Shown piece by piece: positions 59,621-64,000 of a stretch of DNA of 64,000 nucleotides. Both the position numbers and the translations under genes were made by a program. The notes under the pieces are model-generated. The model was not told the DNA's origin, made no database searches, and saw only the letters and a program-made list of their open reading frames with translations. Origin of the DNA: Bacteroides pyogenes_A (GTDB lineage Bacteria > Bacteroidota > Bacteroidia > Bacteroidales > Bacteroidaceae). Numbering within the stretch: the stretch's first letter is position 1; each line of letters begins with the position of its first letter. Location: assembly GCF_048595595.1 (NCBI RefSeq), contig NZ_CP184347.1, one strand, 5' to 3'.

Positions 59621-61116
59621 TTTCTTGACATAAGTATTTTTTCCAATTCCACATTCTCCTTAAAATCATACAATGCCATCGTCCTCAATGTGAAATAGCT
59701 GTTATATGTATCTCTAATCGCTGAATAATAGCGTTGCATCGCGTTATTTTGGTCGCTTTGGGCAGCTGTAAGTTCGTAAACAGAGACTTTACCAAGCGAA
59801 AATTTTTGAATCAGTATCCGATATTGTTCCTGCGAAAGATGATAAGCTTTTTCAGCTGTCAGCCAAAGTTTCACGGAGTGGTTGTAGTTGTTAACGTTCT
59901 CTTTCACTTCATTTTCGAAGTCACGCATCCGCTTATGAATACTCAACTTGCTTGCCTCGTAATTGTTTTCGGCTATTTGAATACGGTTTTTGTTAATCCC
60001 CCATTGAAACACGGGTATTTGAAAACCTATAACAACGGATTGCCGTATATTTCCATTCCGGTAAGCATCTATAAAATTGTCGGCATATTGGTTTACGCCA
60101 TAATTCAGGCTGACGTTTCCATTAAAACGATTGCTCAATTTAGCAGAAAATAAACTTCGCTCAGCTTCCAAGCTTTGGATTACCTGCTGTTTGGAAAAAG
60201 GATTGTTCCGCTTTACGTAAAATAGCACGGAATGAGTATCAATGGCAATAGGAACATTAAATTCGGGGATTGACACATCGGAAAAGCTTATCCCTAAGAA
60301 AACAGCAAGGCGTTCTTGTGCTTCAGAGTAGTTTTTAACTGCGTTTTCGTAAGCGTATTGGGAATTGATCGATTGGAGTTCAATCTGTTTCAGGTCGTAC
60401 TCGGTTATATGACCGCTGTTTAATTTGATATGGGCAAGTTGTAGGAGAGTGTCGTTGCTTTGAGCAGTTTGTCGGGCTAAATCCTGCTCCATTCTACCCA
60501 GCAAAGCCTTCATAAAAAGACCGAGTGCCTGCTGCTGAATTTGAGAGATCTTAGTGCAGTATTGCTTTATCGCTATATTGTTTTTGGCATATTCTATCTT
60601 TTTTTCAAGGCGGTGTAGTTTTCTGCCTCCCCACAATTGTTGAGAATAACCGATTGAAAAAGGAGTCGTGCTAAAACTGTTCCTTTTGCGGGAAAATTCA
60701 TTGAGATAATTGATATTACTACCAACATTTAACTCTCCTCCTGTAATTCCAATTTTCTGACGAATGGAAATACCTGCGCTGCCATTATTGGAGTAATCTT
60801 CCACATAAGAATAACTTCCATCAGCCGGCTGCTGCAACATACGCAAAGAGCGATTGAAGTTTATCGGATTGAAATGTAACGAAAAAGATGGGAGAAACCT
60901 TTTTTTGTAGATTTCAAATTGAAGTATTTCGTTTTGATAGTTTAGTTTTTCTATCAGTGCAGTGGAAGAATTTAAAGACAAAACATTCACGACTTCATCC
61001 AATGTCACTCTCCTTGATGCCTCTTGACCATAAGTCTTGAAACAAGCAAAGAAAGCTATCGGCACTGCAATTAATATGAGTAGTAGTTGTCTCAAAATCT
61101 GTGTTTTATTCTTCAA
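59617..61116 (-). CDS. TolC-family outer-membrane efflux protein
   Basis: The 499-residue protein has a signal peptide (LLLILIAVPIAFFACFKTYG), then repeated helical segments (LNSGHITEYDLKQIELQSIN, then VKENVNNYNHSVKLWLTAEK) and the QYRILIQKFSLGKVSVYELT block typical of TolC/OEP barrels. It forms the outer channel for the exporter-adaptor pair. It is the first gene of the island operon as read on the minus strand. Confidence 0.87.
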   Translation of the reverse strand: MKNKTQILRQLLLILIAVPIAFFACFKTYGQEASRRVTLDEVVNVLSLNSSTALIEKLNYQNEILQFEIYKKRFLPSFSLHFNPINFNRSLRMLQQPADGSYSYVEDYSNNGSAGISIRQKIGITGGELNVGSNINYLNEFSRKRNSFSTTPFSIGYSQQLWGGRKLHRLEKKIEYAKNNIAIKQYCTKISQIQQQALGLFMKALLGRMEQDLARQTAQSNDTLLQLAHIKLNSGHITEYDLKQIELQSINSQYAYENAVKNYSEAQERLAVFLGISFSDVSIPEFNVPIAIDTHSVLFYVKRNNPFSKQQVIQSLEAERSLFSAKLSNRFNGNVSLNYGVNQYADNFIDAYRNGNIRQSVVIGFQIPVFQWGINKNRIQIAENNYEASKLSIHKRMRDFENEVKENVNNYNHSVKLWLTAEKAYHLSQEQYRILIQKFSLGKVSVYELTAAQSDQNNAMQRYYSAIRDTYNSYFTLRTMALYDFKENVELEKILMSRK

Positions 61117-61322
61117 TTGGCAAAACTATAAAAAGGATATGAAACACCAAATTATTTCGATAGCTTTTTGTGAGAGATTTCACTTTAGCTTGATTTCTTC
61201 CAATTCAATCATTGTAGCTATGCCAAATAAAAACAAGCGCTCATTTCCTCAATAAAATCGGATGCGGGCAAAACATATCCGTTCGTTTCCAAATCCTGTT
61301 TTTATAAAACACTTTTTTCAGA

Positions 61323-62363
61323 TTAACCCTTTTTGGGCAAAGAATTCGCCGCATGGTTCTTCGGCACACCGTTTTTCAAGTATTCCTGAATATCGTGTTT
61401 CAGCCATTCGTAATGAAAAAGAGTCTTATAGGCAACGTTTCTGCGCAAAACGACTTCTACATTCACCAGACTGTTTTCATAGCCGGTCAGTTCGTTTCTG
61501 AACTGTTCGTCGTGTCCGGCCAGACGTCTGATTTCCAGCTCGCGTTCACGGCGCAAAGCCGTACAAACGGGAATCAGCAACTTCATCACCACATTATCCA
61601 TGATGTGATGTCCTTGCATATAGAGATAGGTGGTTTGGGGAACCAATCCCAACGTCTTCAGCTCCCCACGCATGCCGTTCACCTTTGCTATCAAGTCGGG
61701 GAAATGGTTTTCCAGCGCGTCGAGTTCACGGTTCACCCGCTGTTGCAATGCGTCAAGGCTGTGTTCGGGATGTTTCAGGTTGATGTCGCGCAAGGCGGTA
61801 CAGTTGTTGAAATCGTACATGGGAAAGGTGTACGTATCCCGCTGGCGATAGAACCAGATATTCCACAGGAATAGCGGGTAAACGATTTCGGAATAACGGC
61901 TCAGATAGGCCTCGAAATCCAAAATGGGGCGGTCGTTGAGCGTGGCTTGCACGCAGACCTCGTGCAGGCTGGCGGCGTAGCAATGGTAATTCTCGATGGC
62001 GTACGCATACGTCTGGAAGATATATTTGTTCCGGTTGATTTTGCGGGAGGTATGAGTGGCCTCCTGCAACAGGAAATCATAATCGCTGTCTACGCAGGCT
62101 ATCATGCTTTTCCCCAGCTCATCGGTGTTGAGCGTATTCATCAGCACCATTTTCTTGCCTTTCGTCAGCGAAGTGGACGAAGGGAGCATGACCTGAAAGT
62201 AATACTCGTCGTTTTCAAACTCTTCGAGCAGGCTTCGCCAGAAAGCAATGTCATCGTAGCTTTCTACGTATGCGATGATCCGCCGGCGTGTCTTCTTGGG
62301 GTAGAGCTTGTGCGCCGCATGGAAGTAAGAAGAGGTGAGGTTGTCTCGTAATGTGCTTGGCAT
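61323..62363 (-). CDS. DUF4435 TOPRIM-like protein, AriB-like
   Basis: The 346-residue protein has the DUF4435 TOPRIM core: RRIIAYVESYDDIAFWRSLL with the catalytic Glu, and SMIACVDSDYDFLLQEATHT with the DxD metal motif. It continues with IFQTYAYAIENYHCY and a helical C-terminus (LKHDIQEYLKNGVPKNHAAN). The ATPase gene lies directly upstream on the same strand (87-base gap). ATPase plus DUF4435 is the composition of PARIS, in which AriB acts as an RNA/DNA nuclease on phage triggers. The start at 62363 (MPSTLRDN) is preferred over 62444. The 3' end is the right copy of the island repeat. Confidence 0.8.
   Translation of the reverse strand: MPSTLRDNLTSSYFHAAHKLYPKKTRRRIIAYVESYDDIAFWRSLLEEFENDEYYFQVMLPSSTSLTKGKKMVLMNTLNTDELGKSMIACVDSDYDFLLQEATHTSRKINRNKYIFQTYAYAIENYHCYAASLHEVCVQATLNDRPILDFEAYLSRYSEIVYPLFLWNIWFYRQRDTYTFPMYDFNNCTALRDINLKHPEHSLDALQQRVNRELDALENHFPDLIAKVNGMRGELKTLGLVPQTTYLYMQGHHIMDNVVMKLLIPVCTALRRERELEIRRLAGHDEQFRNELTGYENSLVNVEVVLRRNVAYKTLFHYEWLKHDIQEYLKNGVPKNHAANSLPKKG
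61341..61405. repeat. Right copy of 65-bp direct repeat
   Basis: Last part of the DUF4435 gene; 60 of 65 bases match 45391-45455 in the same orientation. Confidence 0.8.
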
Positions 62364-62450
62364 TTTCCTGATGATTATAATTAGAGGTCGAAGACTAACT
62401 GGTGAGTGACCGGCGAACGACGCCCGGCGAACGGGAAAAATCACCGGGGC

Positions 62451-63302
62451 CTACGAAATCGACGGGCCGAACGTTCCAGTAATATCGGTCGAGATATCGC
62501 TTACCTCCGTCACCGCGTCGAGCCATCCCTCCATGATGACTGCAGGCGAATGTGTACTGAGAATGATCTGCACATTCGGATTCAGCTCCCGTATCATCGA
62601 AATAAGTTTTTGCTGCCATTCGATATGCAGAGAAGCCTCCGGCTCGTCCATGAAAAGCACGCAGTGTTCATTGTCCTGCACGAGCACGGTCAGCAGAATC
62701 AGCAGCATCTGTTTCTCGCCCGAAGAGAGTTTATAGGGCAGCAGCAGTTCATCGTCCTGATAAAAGGCTATGTCGTTCCGGCGGCGGTCGATCTTCTTTC
62801 GCGTATAACTGAAGAGTTCATCGATCAAATCCTGGAAACGACGTTTGGGAACCGACAATTCCGCCGCCTTATTGCGCTGCTCTTCCTCCGGATCGGCAAG
62901 CAGTTCGATCATCCGGTTGCCTACGTTCACCTGATAGTCGAGATAACGGCGTTGGAGAAGATACAGTTGCCAGTCGAGTTCGGACTTTACATGCTTATCC
63001 GCCATCTGTGCCGTAAAATCGCCCATGATGAGCGGGCGGTCGTAACTGCGGATTACATCGTAAGGAATACCGGTAGCCTGCGGATCATCGAAGAAAAGAT
63101 GCACCCCTTTCTTCGCGTCGCTCTTGAAGTTGCCCGGAAGCTGTTCCAGATAATCGACCGAACGGTTGATGATGGTCGTCTTCCCCACCCCGTTGATGCC
63201 GGAAAGGATATTCACATCCGGTCGCAAATCCCATGCGATATCGTATCGTTTCCAGAGTCCGTCTATCTCAATACGCCGGATAAAGTTGGCCTGTTTCTCC
63301 AT
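62451..63302 (-). CDS. AAA/ABC-type ATPase, AriA-like
   Basis: The 283-residue ATPase has Walker A NILSGINGVGKTTIIN, ABC-like signature LPYKLSSGEKQMLLIL, Walker B CVLFMDEPEASLHIEWQQKL and the switch His in IILSTHSPAVIMEG. Such standalone, SMC-like ATPases of the AAA15/OLD-type occur with TOPRIM nucleases. It is the promoter-proximal gene, with a -7 box TACATTTG at 63326-63333. Core chromosomal housekeeping pairs of this type are possible too, so defence is inferred. Confidence 0.85.
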   Translation of the reverse strand: MEKQANFIRRIEIDGLWKRYDIAWDLRPDVNILSGINGVGKTTIINRSVDYLEQLPGNFKSDAKKGVHLFFDDPQATGIPYDVIRSYDRPLIMGDFTAQMADKHVKSELDWQLYLLQRRYLDYQVNVGNRMIELLADPEEEQRNKAAELSVPKRRFQDLIDELFSYTRKKIDRRRNDIAFYQDDELLLPYKLSSGEKQMLLILLTVLVQDNEHCVLFMDEPEASLHIEWQQKLISMIRELNPNVQIILSTHSPAVIMEGWLDAVTEVSDISTDITGTFGPSIS

Positions 63303-63325
63303 CGTGTTTCATTTTTAAGTACTTA

Positions 63326-63343
63326 CAAATGTAAACAAAAATA
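63326..63343 (-). promoter_or_regulatory. -7 boxes of the ATPase/DUF4435 operon
   Basis: Two candidates on the minus strand, TACATTTG (63326-63333) and TATTTTTG (63336-63343), 24 and 34 bases before the start codon. Confidence 0.5.
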
Positions 63344-63417
63344 TTGATTTAACCAGCTTCACGGAAATATACTTGATTGCATCTCCGGAAAAGCACACAG
63401 TTCTTCAAAAAAAAGGC

Positions 63418-63514
63418 GGCGGGCTTTAAAAAAAAACACGGCGGGCTTTGAAAAAAACACGGCGGGCTTTGAAAAAAAGGCGGCGGGCTTTGAAATCAAA
63501 GGCGGGCGGGCTTT
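63418..63514. repeat. Five tandem copies of a 21-bp GGCGGGCTTT repeat
   Basis: GGCGGGCTTT begins at 63418, 63440, 63461, 63482 and 63505 with A-runs between copies. The copy at 63482 continues GAAATCAAA, nearly the same as the arm of the folB/mgsA terminator (GGAATCAAA). The minus strand reads as a 7-residue repeat (KARRVFF), but no real gene is there. Confidence 0.85.
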
Positions 63515-63609
63515 TGAGAAGGCATATCACGCTGAGCGAGAAGCAATATTGCAACCTTTCCGGTCCATCAACCCGCCGGGAGTTTCGTTGCCTGCCTGCA
63601 ACAGGAAAC

Positions 63610-64000
63610 CTACTGCCGGAGTTGCCGGAAATACACATCGAGCAAGTCTTTGGCAGCCGCAAACGACGTCAGATTGCCCCGAAGCACCCCTTGTTCCTTC
63701 TCCTGCAACAGTGTTTGAATCCGCTGATCCTGATAAAAGCTGTCGCGCAACTGTTCGTTGATGCTTTCGTACATCCAGTACTTGCTTTGCTCATTGCGGC
63801 GATATTCGAAGTAGCCGTTGTCTTTTACGAAGTCGATATAGTTGTAAATCATATCCCAGACTTCTTTCACGCCGATATTGTAGAATCCCGAATACGTCAG
63901 CACCTGCGGCGTCCAGCCCGAATCGGGCATGGGAAAGAGATGAAGCGCGCTGCGGAATTGCGAGGCTGCCAGCTTCGCCCGTTCCAGATTATCTCCGTCG
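63610..64000 (-). CDS. meaB: MeaB GTPase, C-terminal part (5' end outside window)
   Basis: The 130 residues in view contain LERAKLAASQFRSALHLFPM, PDSGWTPQVLTYSGFYNIGV, EVWDMIYNYIDFVKDNGYFE and the helical end (DLLDVYFRQLRQ). This matches the C-terminal part of the methylmalonyl-CoA mutase-associated G3E GTPase MeaB, which protects the B12-dependent mutase and helps its cofactor loading. The GTPase motifs are outside the window. The frame is open to the window edge. Confidence 0.88.
   Translation of the reverse strand, partial: DGDNLERAKLAASQFRSALHLFPMPDSGWTPQVLTYSGFYNIGVKEVWDMIYNYIDFVKDNGYFEYRRNEQSKYWMYESINEQLRDSFYQDQRIQTLLQEKEQGVLRGNLTSFAAAKDLLDVYFRQLRQ

Larger units (their letters stand above)
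45391..61405. other. Accessory island: GG-leader peptide export and tailoring locus
   Basis: The AT-rich block between two direct copies of the DUF4435 gene tail. All genes are on the minus strand with frequent overlaps: TolC (59617-61116), LanC-like, GT4, GT2, IS5 element, precursor A, erythromycin-esterase-like, GT4-GT25 fusion, HlyD, precursor B, two small membrane paralogues, C39 ABC exporter. No integrase is inside. Confidence 0.6.

Noticed and set aside
63426..63662. 78-codon minus-strand frame ending in KARRVFF repeats
   Set aside because: It is the tandem repeat read in frame, overlapping the end of meaB.
1..64000. tRNA, rRNA and CRISPR
   Set aside because: I looked for tRNA cloverleaf-like segments, rRNA blocks and regularly spaced repeats and found none. 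The only regular repeats are the 21-bp array at 63.4 kb, which has no spacers.

Overview
The window looks like chromosomal DNA of a Bacteroides species or a close Bacteroidales relative. The evidence is the protein content (RprX/RprY, a GTPase-altered second EF-G, TonB receptor with FecI/FecR-type sigma and anti-sigma, DUF4249, DUF5687 and DUF6249 proteins, MeaB, IS30 and IS66 elements of Bacteroides type) and many promoter -7 boxes of the Bacteroides form TAnnTTTG. I saw no tRNA, rRNA, CRISPR array or integrase.

Layout. 1-4.7 kb is a graveyard: the end of an IS982-type transposase, a frameshifted TonB/outer-membrane barrel gene, a broken C39-peptidase ABC exporter, a short HlyD-like gene and an IS66 tnpA remnant. 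4.98-23.2 kb is ordinary core genome: miaA, a lipid kinase, kdsA, an M16 protease, a DUF5687/ABC pair, an NlpC/P60 lipoprotein, an rRNA methyltransferase, an ECF sigma cluster, folB, mgsA, a GT2, an LpxL-like acyltransferase, mtaB and an acyl-CoA ligase. 23.5-24.6 kb holds rpsF-rpsR-rplI. A complete IS30-type element (24.74-25.87 kb) precedes a marR gene and rprXY, whose promoter region carries five AATTAAC-type repeats. 29.8-33.5 kb is gene-poor with several remnants (HU-like, ICMT-like) and a retropepsin-like gene. 33.5-43.8 kb is core again: EF-G paralog, N-acetylmuramidase-like protein, hemW, and an ECF sigma/FecR/TonB receptor/DUF4249 signalling and uptake locus.

45.4-61.4 kb is an AT-rich accessory island, all read on the minus strand: TolC-type protein, LanC-like protein without the usual zinc-site motif, two glycosyltransferases, an IS5-type insertion, a GG-leader precursor (179 aa), an erythromycin-esterase-like protein, a GT4-GT25 fusion, an HlyD adaptor, a second GG-leader precursor (100 aa), two tandem paralogous membrane proteins (one broken by an extra 5-bp repeat unit), and a C39-peptidase ABC exporter. 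Together they read as a complete export machine for double-glycine-leader peptides plus unusual tailoring enzymes. I think this is the system worth pursuing, possibly a glycosylated, bacteriocin-like product. The island is bracketed by a 65-bp imperfect direct repeat made from the 3' end of the adjacent DUF4435 gene, which suggests insertion there.

61.3-63.3 kb holds an AAA ATPase/DUF4435 (TOPRIM-like) pair with the architecture of the anti-phage system PARIS. The window ends inside meaB, after a tandem array of a 21-bp repeat whose core also appears in the folB/mgsA terminator 46 kb away.
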